Positions 1 through 8,309 of a DNA stretch of 13,881 nucleotides are shown here, in pieces. The notes under the pieces are model-generated. The model saw nothing but the letters and a program-made list of their open reading frames with translations, ran no database searches and was not told the DNA's origin. The DNA is from UBA11865 sp035686605 (lineage in GTDB: Bacteria; Chloroflexota; Anaerolineae; Promineifilales; Promineifilaceae): the NCBI GenBank assembly GCA_035686605.1, contig DASRZI010000221.1, positions 1-13,881 of the forward strand, given 5' to 3'. Numbering within the stretch: position 1 is the stretch's first letter; each line of letters begins with the position of its first letter. A program made the translations under genes and the position numbers.

Positions 1-249
1 GAAGAACCGACGAGTCAAGATTGTAAGGAGGTATAGACGGCTCCTCCCGCTTGCATGACTATTTGAGTAGTGAAATGGCGAGAAATATCAAGTATGCTAG
101 AGTAACGAGAAGCCTCGATTATTACCATTCAAACAAGGTAAATTATTCCGAGTGCACCAGGAAATTTATCAGGGAGAGGAACCACTGACCAAGCTTATAC
201 GTCTATTTATCAGGAACAGACCTAGAAGGCATTATTTGAACACCCTCAC
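1..249. other. Leader upstream of the macroglobulin gene, no supported gene
   Basis: No reading frame here looks like a protein. The one short frame that starts inside (at 152) runs on into the macroglobulin gene in another frame and has no recognisable content. A GGAGG (27-31) and a CCTCC (43-47) could pair weakly. A TATGCT hexamer at 93-98 resembles a -10 box, but I see no matching -35 at normal spacing, so I do not call a promoter. The promoter of the macroglobulin gene is presumably in this stretch or further left, outside the window. Confidence 0.4.
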
Positions 250-255
250 GGAGGA
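250..255 (+). promoter_or_regulatory. Shine-Dalgarno site of the macroglobulin gene
   Basis: GGAGGA lies nine bases before the ATG at 264, a good match to the 16S anti-SD. It selects ATG 264 over the out-of-frame ATG at 257, which is too close to the site and opens a different frame. Confidence 0.75.
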
Positions 256-263
256 CATGAAAC

Positions 264-3200
264 ATGTCTCAATACAACAAGCTGATAACCCGACGGACAG
301 GAATCCTAGCTCTTGTCATAGGCGTCGTACTTTCCGGGGGTTTGTGCGCCGCCCTAATTGTCGGACTAATAATTACTCGAGATAAGGATGACGATGACAT
401 CGTGGTAACCGGCGGCCCCATCACTGGCGTTCGAATAGAAACTTCATCCCTAGACCAGCCTGGGTCTGGTGAAGACGCACGATTGCACATCAGTTTAAGC
501 AAGGGACAGCAACAGTCGGGAGCAGAAGAGCGCCTACCGGTCGCAACCGGTGAACCGTTAAGTGATGATGAAGTCAATGCTATTTTAGACCGGCTTCCTA
601 CCCTTAATGCTGCTCCGGATGACGTCGAGGAATTCAACCTACCTGATAGATCATTGCCGCCGCCAAGAACTGGAGAAGTCATTGATGAGCCATTTCCCCC
701 GCCACCGGTGGACGTCACTCCTGTAGCTGTCGCCGATGGCCCTCTTGAGGTCCTTCGATATGCCCCGGAGGGAGAGATCCCTATCGCGCCATTTCTAAAC
801 GTTACCTTCAACCAGCCAATGGTTCCTCTAACAACAATTGAGGAATTGGCTTCCGAGGATGTTCCGGTAAGGTTGTCCCCTGATCTACCAGGCGTATGGA
901 AGTGGCTGGGCACTAAAACCCTATCTTTTGAGTATGAATCTGATGAGATAGATCGCTTCCCAAAAGCCACTGAATATCGGGTGGAGATCCCCGCTGGAAC
1001 CAAGTCAGCCGTCGGTGGCATTCTTGAAAACACCGTAACCTGGTCTTTCACGACTCCGCCGCCGACTCTTGTCGACTACTATCCGACTGATGGACCACAG
1101 GAACTGGAGCCCCTCATATTTATTTCCTTCGACCAGATGATCGATCCCGATTCCGTTTTGGGCACGATTGAGCTTAAGGTGGATGGTGAGCGACAGGCAC
1201 TGCGGCTGGCAAGCGAATCCGACATTGAAGCCAACGAAGTCGTCAGTCGAAGGGTCAAGTTTGCTCGTGACGGGTATTGGATGGCTTTCCGGTCGACACG
1301 GCCGTTCCCCACCGATGCCAGTATTCAGATAACGGTTGGTCCAGGCACCCCATCGTCAGAAGGACCTCTTGTCACTGAGGAATCGGAGTCCTTCTCGTTC
1401 TATACCTACGCCCCCCTCAGGATAGATAATCATGAGTGTGGTTGGTATGATGGCGAATGCCCCCCGCTAACCCCCTTATATATCTTTTTCAACAATCCCC
1501 TCGATACCGACCTCTTTGAGGAATCGATGCTCAGCATTAGCCCCGATCTACCTGGCGCTACCGTGAACGTTGCCGGTAGTTCGATTACGATCCAGGGAAC
1601 GACGAAGGGGCGAACTGACTATCGTGTTACGGTAGACAGCTCGATCCGGGACATCTTTGGCCAGAGCATGGAAAAAGATGAAACTCTTAGATTTCGGGTC
1701 GGATCCGCCCCGCCTACCCTGGCTGGACCGGACAAAATCCTTGTTACTCTAGATCCATCTGCCGAGAAAAAAGCCTTTTCAGTCTACTCGATTAACTACG
1801 ACGAGCTGCGGGTAAGAGCTTATGAAGTGGAACCATCTGATTGGCCGGCATACAAGAACTTCCTGAACGAGTATTACCGGACAGATGATCCACCAGAACC
1901 TCCTGGAAGGGAGATCTATAATGAGAGCATCGACTTGGATGGCGAACCCGATGCTCTGACCGAAACAGCGATTGATCTGGAAGAGATCATCGATGGAGAT
2001 TTTGGGCATGCCCTGGTCATCGTCGATCCGCCTCCAGGGAGAGGTTCTAAGGACAATGAACGATACCACAATGTAATCGCCTGGGTTCAGTCAACAAACA
2101 TAGGCCTGGATGCCTTCGTCGATCATAGTGAAATGATTGTGTGGGCAACATCTCTAGATGAAGGCTCACCCCTGTTTGGTGTTGATATTGAACTAGAACC
2201 GGGAAATTCCTCATTCAGGACTGGTGAAAACGGCTTGACGCGTTTTGACTTGCCAGACGCAGGGGTTTCGCTGTTAGTCGCCCAGAAGGATGATGACTTA
2301 GCTATTTTACCCAGCAGTACCTATTACTGGGGTGATGAGGCCTGGAGCCGGCGACCTGTTGCCGATGAGTTGAGATGGTACATCTTTGATGACCGCCAGA
2401 TGTACCGTCCCGGTGAAGAAGTAAACGTCAAAGGTTGGATGCGCCGGGTTGGCGGCAGACAAGGGGGAGACGTCGAGCTCATCGGATCAAACGTGAACAG
2501 CGTTCGCTATCGCGTCATTGGTCCGCAGGGCAATGATTTAGTTGAAGGCGAGAGCGACGTAAATGCCCTGGGCGGATTTGATTTCAATTTCACCTTGCCC
2601 GAAAACGCAAATCTTGGCTACGCAAATATTCTGCTGACAGCCGAAGGTCCTCTTATTGATTTTATCAACTGGGAAACCCATCACCAGTTTCAAATTCAGG
2701 AATTCCGCCGGCCTGAATTTGAAGTCAGCACACGCAACGAATCGGTCGGACCCTACTTTGTTGGTGATCATGCCGTTGTCGCGGTCGAAGCCAGCTATTT
2801 CGCCGGTGGGCCTCTGCCAAACGCGGAGACGACCTGGTATGTGACTTCATCGCCTTCAAACTATTCACCTCCTAATTGGCCAGGTTTCAATTTTGGCATC
2901 TGGAGGCCCTGGTGGTTCTTCTTCGAAGAAGCCTATAGTTTCGGCCCATATGACGAATATGGCGGTGAATCCATGGAGAGCTTCTCCGGATTAACCGATG
3001 CGTCCGGAACCCATTATCTTCGCTTGGATTTCGAGGAAGCGAACGAGCCCAGACCCTTTAGCGTTGTTGCCGAGGCAACGGTCATGGATGTAAACAGGCA
3101 GGCTTGGTCCGATGCGACTACCCTGCTTGTCCATCCAGGAGCGTACTATGTCGGTATGCGGAGTGAGAAAACCTTTGTACAACAAGGCACCCCGCTCGAG

Positions 3201-6200
3201 ATCGAGGCGATAGTAACGGATATTGATGGAAACGCCGTTGCTGGCGAGACGATCGAAATGACCGCCGGCAGACTGGAATGGAAATATCAAAACGGCCGGT
3301 GGCAAGAAGTAGAAGCGGACGTTCAACTCTGTGAAATTGAGTCGGGCGAGGAACCGGTCTCTTGCTCATTCGATACAGCCGTCGGTGGCTCTTACCAGAT
3401 CGTGGCGACTGTTAGGGATTCACTAGGCCGTCTTAACAAGAGCCAATTTCAACGCTGGGTTAGCGGCGGAAAACGACCTCCTGCTCGGGATGTCGAACAG
3501 GAAACGGTCTCCCTGATCCCTGATAAGGAAACTTATCATCCAGGTGATGTGGCTCAGGTGCTGGTTCAGAGTCCCTTCAGCCCGGCAGAAGGACTGCTCA
3601 CCGTAAGTCGAAATGGCATTCTCTATACCGAGCGATTCGTCATCTCCGAAGATTCCACTACCCTATCGATACCAATCGGCGAGGAACATGTACCCAACCT
3701 GCACCTCCAGGTAGACCTTGTTGGGTCCGCGCCAAGAACAAGTGACAATGGCGAGGTCATACCGGAGCTGCCAGAAAGACCCGCATACGCCTCAGGCGCG
3801 CTTAACCTCGATGTTTCTAATTTTAGCCGGTCGCTCTCCGTGCAGATCGATCCCGAGGAAACAGCCCTTGAACCCGGCGGCGAGACCATCGTCAATGTAA
3901 CTGTAACGGACGCTAACGGCGCTCCGGTTTCCAACGCCGAGTTGGCGGTAGTCGTAGTCGACGAAGCGATCTTAGCCCTAACAAATTACCAGCTAGCCGA
4001 CCCACTCAGCATCTTCTACTCCCACCGCCCATCTCACCTTTCAAGCCAATATGGCCGGGAGAGTATTGTTCTGGCAAATCCACAACTTTTGGCGGACCAG
4101 GTTGGAGCCGGCGCTGATGATGCCATTGCCCAATCGACTCGAGCCTTGGCCGATGTCGCATTCGGTGCGGTCGTCGAAGAGGCCGAGATGGCATTCGCCC
4201 CGGCTGCCGGTGAACCATCCCCTGAAGGAAAAGGGCCGCAAGCCATCCGGGTCCGCCTGGACTTCAATCCTCTGGCTACTTTCGCTCCGGAGGTTCGAAC
4301 TGACGCCAACGGGCAGGCCCAGGTAGAGGTTCATGTACCTGACAATCTCACCCGCTACCGGATCATGGTAGTCTCCGTGGCTGGCGATAAACAATTCGGA
4401 TCGGCCGAATCAAATCTGGTCGCCCGGCTGCCGCTGATGGTCCGTCCGTCAGCGCCTCGCTTCTTGAACTTTGGCGACCGATTCCAGCTGCCAGTTGTTT
4501 TGCAGAACCAGACCGACGAAGAGATGGAAGTTGAGGTCGCCGTGCAAGCCAGCAACGTTGATTTGACGGGTGACGCTGGAATGCGAGTCATAGTGCCCGC
4601 CAACGATCGGATTGAAGTTCGCTTCCCTGTCACGACCGTCAGCCCAGGCACGGCCAGATTCCAAATCGCGGCAGTGTCCGGAGATTATGCCGATGCGGCT
4701 GTTGTGGACCTGCCGGTCTACACCCCCGCCACCACAGAAGCCTTTGCCACCTATGGTGTGGTCGACGATGGAGCGATCGTACAGCCGGTCGCCGCTCCCA
4801 TCGACGTCTTCCCCCAATTCGGTGGCCTGGAGATAAACACCTCGTCGACCGCTCTGCAAGCCTTGACCGACGCCGTGCTGTATTTGACCGCTTATCCATA
4901 TGAATGTACAGAGCAGCTGGCCTCCCGGATTCTAGCCATCGCAGCTCTGCGAGATGTGTTGGATGCTTTCGAAGCAGACGGCTTACCGCCACCCGAGGAA
5001 TTGGAGAAGGCAGTTGAGCGAGATATTGAAACACTCGCCGGTCTGCAGAATTATGATGGCGGATTCCCGGTCTGGAGACGTGGGAAGGACTCTATCCCTT
5101 ACCATACGATTCACGTCGCCCATGCCCTCCAGATGGCCGAGAATAAGGGCTTTGATGTCCCATCCGATATGCAGGAAGGCGTGTTGGACTATCTTACCTA
5201 TATCGAAGATTACTACCCAAGCTGGTATGGACAGAGAACTCGCTGGAGTATGAGTTCCTACGCCCTCTATGTTCGCATGCTGATGAGTGATAGAGACGCT
5301 AGAAAAGCCGGCGCCCTCTATCACGAAGCTGGGTTGGACGGCCTATCTTTAGAGGCGGCGGCCTGGATTTGGCGGGTGCTTAATGACGATCCATCGTACT
5401 CGACAGAGGTCGCAGAGATCGAGCGGCACCTGGAGAATCGGGCGGTCGAAACGGCCGGAGCGGCTAATTTCACCACTTCATATGGCGAAGAAGCCTATCT
5501 ACTGCTGCATTCAAACCGCCGTACCGACGCCGTGATCCTCGATGCATTGATTGCCGGCGATCCCGAAAGCGACCTTATCCCTAAAGTCGTGAACGGTTTA
5601 TTAGCCCACCGGACAAAGGGTCGTTGGGCCAACACCCAGGAAAATGTCTTCGTTCTCCTGGCTTTGGACCGATACTTCAACACCTACGAATCCGAGACGC
5701 CTGATTTTCTCGCCCGGATGTGGCTTGGAGAGACATTCGCCGGTGAACATGAATACGTGGGACGAACAACGGAACGACACCAGACGATCGTTCCGATGGC
5801 GTATCTGGTTGATGAAACAGGAGAAGGACCCGATACCTATGATCTGATATTAAGTAAGGAAGGAATCGGACGCCTCTACTATCGACTAGGCTTAAGCTAC
5901 TCACCGACTGACTTAGAGCTTGATCCGCTCGATATGGGCTTTGTCGTTAGTAGAAGTTATGAGGCCATGGACGATCCGGAAGATGTGTATCAGGATGAAG
6001 ATGGTACCTGGCACATAAAGGCTGGTGCCCGGGTTAGGGTTCGTCTATCCATGGTAGCCGATAATCGTCGCTATCACGTTGCCCTGGTCGATCCGCTTCC
6101 GGCAGGGCTGGAGATCATTAATCCTGCCCTTGCCGTTTCTGGCGAGACACCACAGGATCCTGGGGAGACCCTGTCTCGCTATGGTTGGTGGTGGTGGGGG

Positions 6201-6401
6201 ACCTGGTACGAACACCAGAATATGCGCGATGAACGAGCCGAAGCTTTCACAACTCTACTCTGGGATGGCGTCCATAACTATTCTTACATCGCCCGGGCTA
6301 CGACACCAGGCGAGTTCATCGTACCGCCGGCGAAAGCCGAAGAAATGTATTCTCCCGAGGTCTTTGGTCGCAGTGGTAGTGACTTCGTCGTTATAGAGTA
6401 A
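264..6401 (+). CDS. Membrane-anchored bacterial alpha-2-macroglobulin with thioester motif
   Basis: This 2045-residue protein is a protease-trapping alpha-2-macroglobulin. Family knowledge: a protease cuts the bait region, the thioester is exposed, and the attacker is trapped covalently. Seen in order: a short basic start and one hydrophobic helix (about 12-37) with no lipobox cysteine, so probably an uncleaved anchor; an acidic run and proline-rich linker (about 38-165); three Ig-like Big_5-style domains (about 155-480); MG domains, including the MG2 signature with a YRPGE element near 708; an aromatic insertion at 880-887; an alanine-rich probable bait region (about 1280-1328); the A2M domain starting with RVRLDFNP near 1329; the thioester C-T-E-Q at 1548-1551, followed by an alpha/alpha toroid-like helical region; and a C-terminal domain with four tryptophans at 1975-1978. 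It is longer than the usual 1500-1700 residues. The commonly linked penicillin-binding protein 1C gene is not seen next to it. The family call is secure; the domain borders are estimates. Confidence 0.95.
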   Translation: MSQYNKLITRRTGILALVIGVVLSGGLCAALIVGLIITRDKDDDDIVVTGGPITGVRIETSSLDQPGSGEDARLHISLSKGQQQSGAEERLPVATGEPLSDDEVNAILDRLPTLNAAPDDVEEFNLPDRSLPPPRTGEVIDEPFPPPPVDVTPVAVADGPLEVLRYAPEGEIPIAPFLNVTFNQPMVPLTTIEELASEDVPVRLSPDLPGVWKWLGTKTLSFEYESDEIDRFPKATEYRVEIPAGTKSAVGGILENTVTWSFTTPPPTLVDYYPTDGPQELEPLIFISFDQMIDPDSVLGTIELKVDGERQALRLASESDIEANEVVSRRVKFARDGYWMAFRSTRPFPTDASIQITVGPGTPSSEGPLVTEESESFSFYTYAPLRIDNHECGWYDGECPPLTPLYIFFNNPLDTDLFEESMLSISPDLPGATVNVAGSSITIQGTTKGRTDYRVTVDSSIRDIFGQSMEKDETLRFRVGSAPPTLAGPDKILVTLDPSAEKKAFSVYSINYDELRVRAYEVEPSDWPAYKNFLNEYYRTDDPPEPPGREIYNESIDLDGEPDALTETAIDLEEIIDGDFGHALVIVDPPPGRGSKDNERYHNVIAWVQSTNIGLDAFVDHSEMIVWATSLDEGSPLFGVDIELEPGNSSFRTGENGLTRFDLPDAGVSLLVAQKDDDLAILPSSTYYWGDEAWSRRPVADELRWYIFDDRQMYRPGEEVNVKGWMRRVGGRQGGDVELIGSNVNSVRYRVIGPQGNDLVEGESDVNALGGFDFNFTLPENANLGYANILLTAEGPLIDFINWETHHQFQIQEFRRPEFEVSTRNESVGPYFVGDHAVVAVEASYFAGGPLPNAETTWYVTSSPSNYSPPNWPGFNFGIWRPWWFFFEEAYSFGPYDEYGGESMESFSGLTDASGTHYLRLDFEEANEPRPFSVVAEATVMDVNRQAWSDATTLLVHPGAYYVGMRSEKTFVQQGTPLEIEAIVTDIDGNAVAGETIEMTAGRLEWKYQNGRWQEVEADVQLCEIESGEEPVSCSFDTAVGGSYQIVATVRDSLGRLNKSQFQRWVSGGKRPPARDVEQETVSLIPDKETYHPGDVAQVLVQSPFSPAEGLLTVSRNGILYTERFVISEDSTTLSIPIGEEHVPNLHLQVDLVGSAPRTSDNGEVIPELPERPAYASGALNLDVSNFSRSLSVQIDPEETALEPGGETIVNVTVTDANGAPVSNAELAVVVVDEAILALTNYQLADPLSIFYSHRPSHLSSQYGRESIVLANPQLLADQVGAGADDAIAQSTRALADVAFGAVVEEAEMAFAPAAGEPSPEGKGPQAIRVRLDFNPLATFAPEVRTDANGQAQVEVHVPDNLTRYRIMVVSVAGDKQFGSAESNLVARLPLMVRPSAPRFLNFGDRFQLPVVLQNQTDEEMEVEVAVQASNVDLTGDAGMRVIVPANDRIEVRFPVTTVSPGTARFQIAAVSGDYADAAVVDLPVYTPATTEAFATYGVVDDGAIVQPVAAPIDVFPQFGGLEINTSSTALQALTDAVLYLTAYPYECTEQLASRILAIAALRDVLDAFEADGLPPPEELEKAVERDIETLAGLQNYDGGFPVWRRGKDSIPYHTIHVAHALQMAENKGFDVPSDMQEGVLDYLTYIEDYYPSWYGQRTRWSMSSYALYVRMLMSDRDARKAGALYHEAGLDGLSLEAAAWIWRVLNDDPSYSTEVAEIERHLENRAVETAGAANFTTSYGEEAYLLLHSNRRTDAVILDALIAGDPESDLIPKVVNGLLAHRTKGRWANTQENVFVLLALDRYFNTYESETPDFLARMWLGETFAGEHEYVGRTTERHQTIVPMAYLVDETGEGPDTYDLILSKEGIGRLYYRLGLSYSPTDLELDPLDMGFVVSRSYEAMDDPEDVYQDEDGTWHIKAGARVRVRLSMVADNRRYHVALVDPLPAGLEIINPALAVSGETPQDPGETLSRYGWWWWGTWYEHQNMRDERAEAFTTLLWDGVHNYSYIARATTPGEFIVPPAKAEEMYSPEVFGRSGSDFVVIE

Positions 6402-6412
6402 ATACGGTTTGA

Positions 6413-6444
6413 TCCAGGCAGATCTAGGGTTAGATCTGCCTGGA
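6413..6444 (+). terminator. Perfect hairpin after the macroglobulin stop, probable terminator
   Basis: TCCAGGCAGATCT (6413-6425) and AGATCTGCCTGGA (6432-6444) form a perfect 13-bp stem with a 6-base loop, starting 12 bases after the TAA stop. No T-run follows; the next bases are C-rich. It is therefore not a textbook intrinsic terminator, but the position suggests transcription termination or protection of the mRNA 3' end. The genes on either side converge, so it could also act on read-through from the MFS gene. Confidence 0.6.
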
Positions 6445-6680
6445 CCTCCCTACTCCCCAGGCATCTTCCCGAGCGGTCATCTCCGGAACTATTGTGAACT
6501 ATCCACCCTCACCTCTAATGTCGTACAGGTCGACAAAGCGTTCATCGAACGAGGATTGTTTCCAGCTTTTCAAAAAGTGGTCTTGTATTCTGAGGCATCT
6601 GCGAGAAGTACTGCCCGATTCCGGCTGATGGAATTCTGTTCCGCTCTGGTTGGATTGACATCCGGTTCGAACATCCATTA
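6445..6680. other. Intergenic stretch, no supported gene
   Basis: An open frame covers this part (6409-6681, TTG start), but it begins inside the hairpin, lacks a ribosome binding site, and its product has no recognisable domain. I see no promoter or RNA gene. Two short tRNA-like strings are present (CGAGCGGTC near 6472 and GGTTCGAAC near 6664). They are about 190 bases apart and do not fold into a cloverleaf. Confidence 0.4.
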
Positions 6681-6706
6681 GTCATTCCCGCGGAAGCGGG
6701 AATCCA
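6681..6706 (+). repeat. REP-type hairpin element, first copy
   Basis: The element starts GTCATTCCCGC and ends GCGGGAATCCA. ATTCCCGC (6684-6691) pairs perfectly with GCGGGAAT (6696-6703) around a GGAA loop. The motif with GTCATTCCCGC and GGGAATCC arms is a dispersed palindrome known from many bacterial genomes. This copy lies in the opposite orientation to the ones at 6794 and 6899. Confidence 0.7.
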
Positions 6707-6793
6707 TAGTATTTTGTTAACCTGTCCTCCCGCTTAGGATAGAGGGTGCCTTGCCAGCAATGGAACGTACACGATAACAGATCCTCCGCCGGA

Positions 6794-6820
6794 TGGATAC
6801 CCGCGTTCGCGGGTATGACA
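6794..6820 (-). repeat. REP-type hairpin element, second copy, inverted
   Basis: ATACCCGCG (6797-6805) and CGCGGGTAT (6808-6816) are perfect arms, flanked by TGG on the left and GACA on the right. On the minus strand it reads TGTCATACCCGCG, matching the element at 6681 on the plus strand. The compensatory T-to-A change kept pairing in both arms. Together with 6681-6706 it forms an inverted pair of the REPIN type. Confidence 0.7.
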
Positions 6821-6898
6821 TATAGTGGGGGTTGCCGACTAGGACAGAGGGTGCCTTGTCAGCCCTGGAGCGTACTCGAAATCAGATCCTCGACAGGT

Positions 6899-6925
6899 TG
6901 GATTCCCGCCTCCGCGTGAATGACA
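6899..6925 (-). repeat. REP-type hairpin element, third copy, degenerate
   Basis: ATTCCCGC (6902-6909) and GCGTGAAT (6914-6921) pair with one mismatch around a CTCC loop, again flanked by TGG and GACA. It has the same orientation as the copy at 6794 and sits at the same place in the second tandem unit. Confidence 0.55.
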
Positions 6926-6947
6926 GGCAGCGGGCGGGGTGCGGATT

Positions 6948-7050
6948 GGGACGGGGGTGTCTTGTCAGCCTTGGATCGCTCGCGGGAGCAGGCATTCCGC
7001 AGGAAGGCCTCTATGGGGGGTAGCAGGCCTCGAAAAGTTGGCGGGAATGA
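6948..7050 (+). repeat. Decayed third repeat unit
   Basis: The stretch opens GGGAC-GGGGGTGTCTTGTCAGCC, which aligns to the start of the unit at 6841 with one gap for about 30 bases and then diverges. CATTCCGC near 6993 and GCGGGAATG near 7041 look like separated halves of a REP palindrome. Between them AGGCCTC occurs twice. This may be a palindrome opened by an insertion, but divergence makes that uncertain. Confidence 0.4.
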
Positions 7051-7079
7051 GTGCAAATTAGGGAGAGACTCGTTTGCAC
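7051..7079. repeat. Inverted repeat GTGCAAA / TTTGCAC near the MFS stop
   Basis: GTGCAAA (7051-7057) and TTTGCAC (7073-7079) form a perfect 7-bp stem with a 15-base loop, 23 bases past the stop of the minus-strand MFS gene. It could be a weak terminator for that gene, but no T-run follows on the minus strand. A run of eight C (7089-7096) lies between it and the stop. Confidence 0.35.
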
Positions 7080-7101
7080 ATGAACTTGCCCCCCCCACCG
7101 C

Positions 7102-8253
7102 TCATTCACTCTGATTTACTCGGTCAGGCAGACTCCTGAACTCGAAGAATAGGATCAGGAAGGCAATGAACAAAGCTACGGGGAAGATCACCAAGGCCAC
7201 CTGCAATGTAGTTTGACTCGCTAACAGGGACATCAGGAACGGTAGAAGAATTCCACCTACGGGAAAAGCAACCTTGATCGATCCGATTACGGTACCTGCC
7301 ATTTCGGGATAGACCTGTCCAGCAAAGGATATTATCAGGGGAACTATCGCGGAGAGAGAGAACCCTGCCATAAAAGTGCTTAGGTAGGTCAATTGACCTA
7401 GTCCAACGTAAAAGAGAAGGGTATAGGTGATCGTCGATAAGCCGAGCAAGCCCAAGATGAAATTAGCTATTTTCCGGTCTTGGGCGACAAAGCCAATTAC
7501 TATCCTCCCGACGGCGATACCCACCAGGAAGACCACAAGCCCGATTTTGGATGTCGTCAAATTGAAATCTCGAAGATCCATCAAGTAGGTAGTCAAGATC
7601 CCGATTGATCCAAGCTCAACTCCCACGACAAGAACGGATGTCAGAAACAGGGCGCCGACCAATCTATCTCGGGAAATAATCCGGATACGCTGCATATAAT
7701 CTTCAGAAGATTTCTGCTTCTTTGCCAAACGGACGACGGCATATACAGCTGCAAGAATTAGAACAATAACCGCTGACTGAATGAGTGAATTCCGCCAATT
7801 CATCTCCAAGAATATCAAGTAGACCGTGATGAGAATCGCTCCAAAGGTCACGAAGAAATGGTTGATGTTGATGTGAAGGCTTTGCCGTACTTGGTGCATG
7901 TCGAGCAGCATCGCATCGGTCACTCCCTCATAACTACCCATGCCAACGCCGATCATCATCATGATGAATAAATTGAGCAACAAACTTTCGGTCAGATAAA
8001 AGGTCAGGAAAGACAAGGCCAGGATAAGGCTCCCCACGAAAAGTATTCGCGGCTTTTCGAGGCTGTCCGACAGGGCGCCCGACACCCAAACCGCAATCAT
8101 AAAGCCCACGTTCTGGATAGTAAGAAAAAGTCCTATCTGGAAAGGTGTGAGGTCGAGATTGCCGGCTATTGCCCCGATTAAACTGGTTGCAACTCCAAGG
8201 AACAGCATCGAGAGGTAAGACGCGGCGGTTAGGGCCTTGATGTTATTCTTCAT
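7102..8253 (-). CDS. MFS transporter, sugar-type
   Basis: This 383-residue inner-membrane protein has about 12 hydrophobic helices and is a Major Facilitator Superfamily secondary transporter. The loop between helices 2 and 3 has GALSD (59-63) followed by a basic residue R69, a recognisable form of MFS motif A. Helix 4 carries the polar string GSYEGVTD (106-113), and an INHFF segment follows at 130-134. These remind me of the FucP/sugar-proton symporter branch. The substrate cannot be read from sequence. The gene is convergent with the macroglobulin gene and divergent from the ABC operon. The start is the ATG whose complement is at 8251-8253. The upstream SD is weak: AGGG at about six bases, with AGGA further out. 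The protein appears intact. An efflux role is the main alternative. Confidence 0.85.
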   Translation of the reverse strand: MKNNIKALTAASYLSMLFLGVATSLIGAIAGNLDLTPFQIGLFLTIQNVGFMIAVWVSGALSDSLEKPRILFVGSLILALSFLTFYLTESLLLNLFIMMMIGVGMGSYEGVTDAMLLDMHQVRQSLHININHFFVTFGAILITVYLIFLEMNWRNSLIQSAVIVLILAAVYAVVRLAKKQKSSEDYMQRIRIISRDRLVGALFLTSVLVVGVELGSIGILTTYLMDLRDFNLTTSKIGLVVFLVGIAVGRIVIGFVAQDRKIANFILGLLGLSTITYTLLFYVGLGQLTYLSTFMAGFSLSAIVPLIISFAGQVYPEMAGTVIGSIKVAFPVGGILLPFLMSLLASQTTLQVALVIFPVALFIAFLILFFEFRSLPDRVNQSE

Positions 8254-8309
8254 TGAATACCCTGTGATCCTTTTTTCGGCGATCGAATCAGGCGATTGCG
8301 ACCACAGGA

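Larger units (their letters stand above)
6736..6947 (+). repeat. Tandem imperfect repeat, two units of about 105 bases
   Basis: Unit 1 starts at 6736 and unit 2 at 6841. Both open with AGGA-T/C-AGAGGGTGCCTTG and can be aligned without gaps for 85 bases, with about 17 mismatches by hand count (roughly 80% identity). Each ends in a REP-type palindrome followed by TGACA. The remaining 20 or so bases of each unit are G-rich and more divergent. A third, more decayed unit follows at about 6948. The region lies between two convergent genes and does not look coding. Confidence 0.65.

Noticed and set aside
152..385. 77-codon frame crossing the macroglobulin start
   Set aside because: It overlaps a secure gene in another frame and has no ribosome site or protein features.
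6466..6675. tRNA-like strings CGAGCGGTC and GGTTCGAAC
   Set aside because: They are about 190 bases apart, and the second lacks a pairing T-stem, so no cloverleaf can form.
6409..6681. Open frame of 90 codons after the macroglobulin gene
   Set aside because: It starts with TTG inside the terminator hairpin, has no SD, and has no recognisable protein features.
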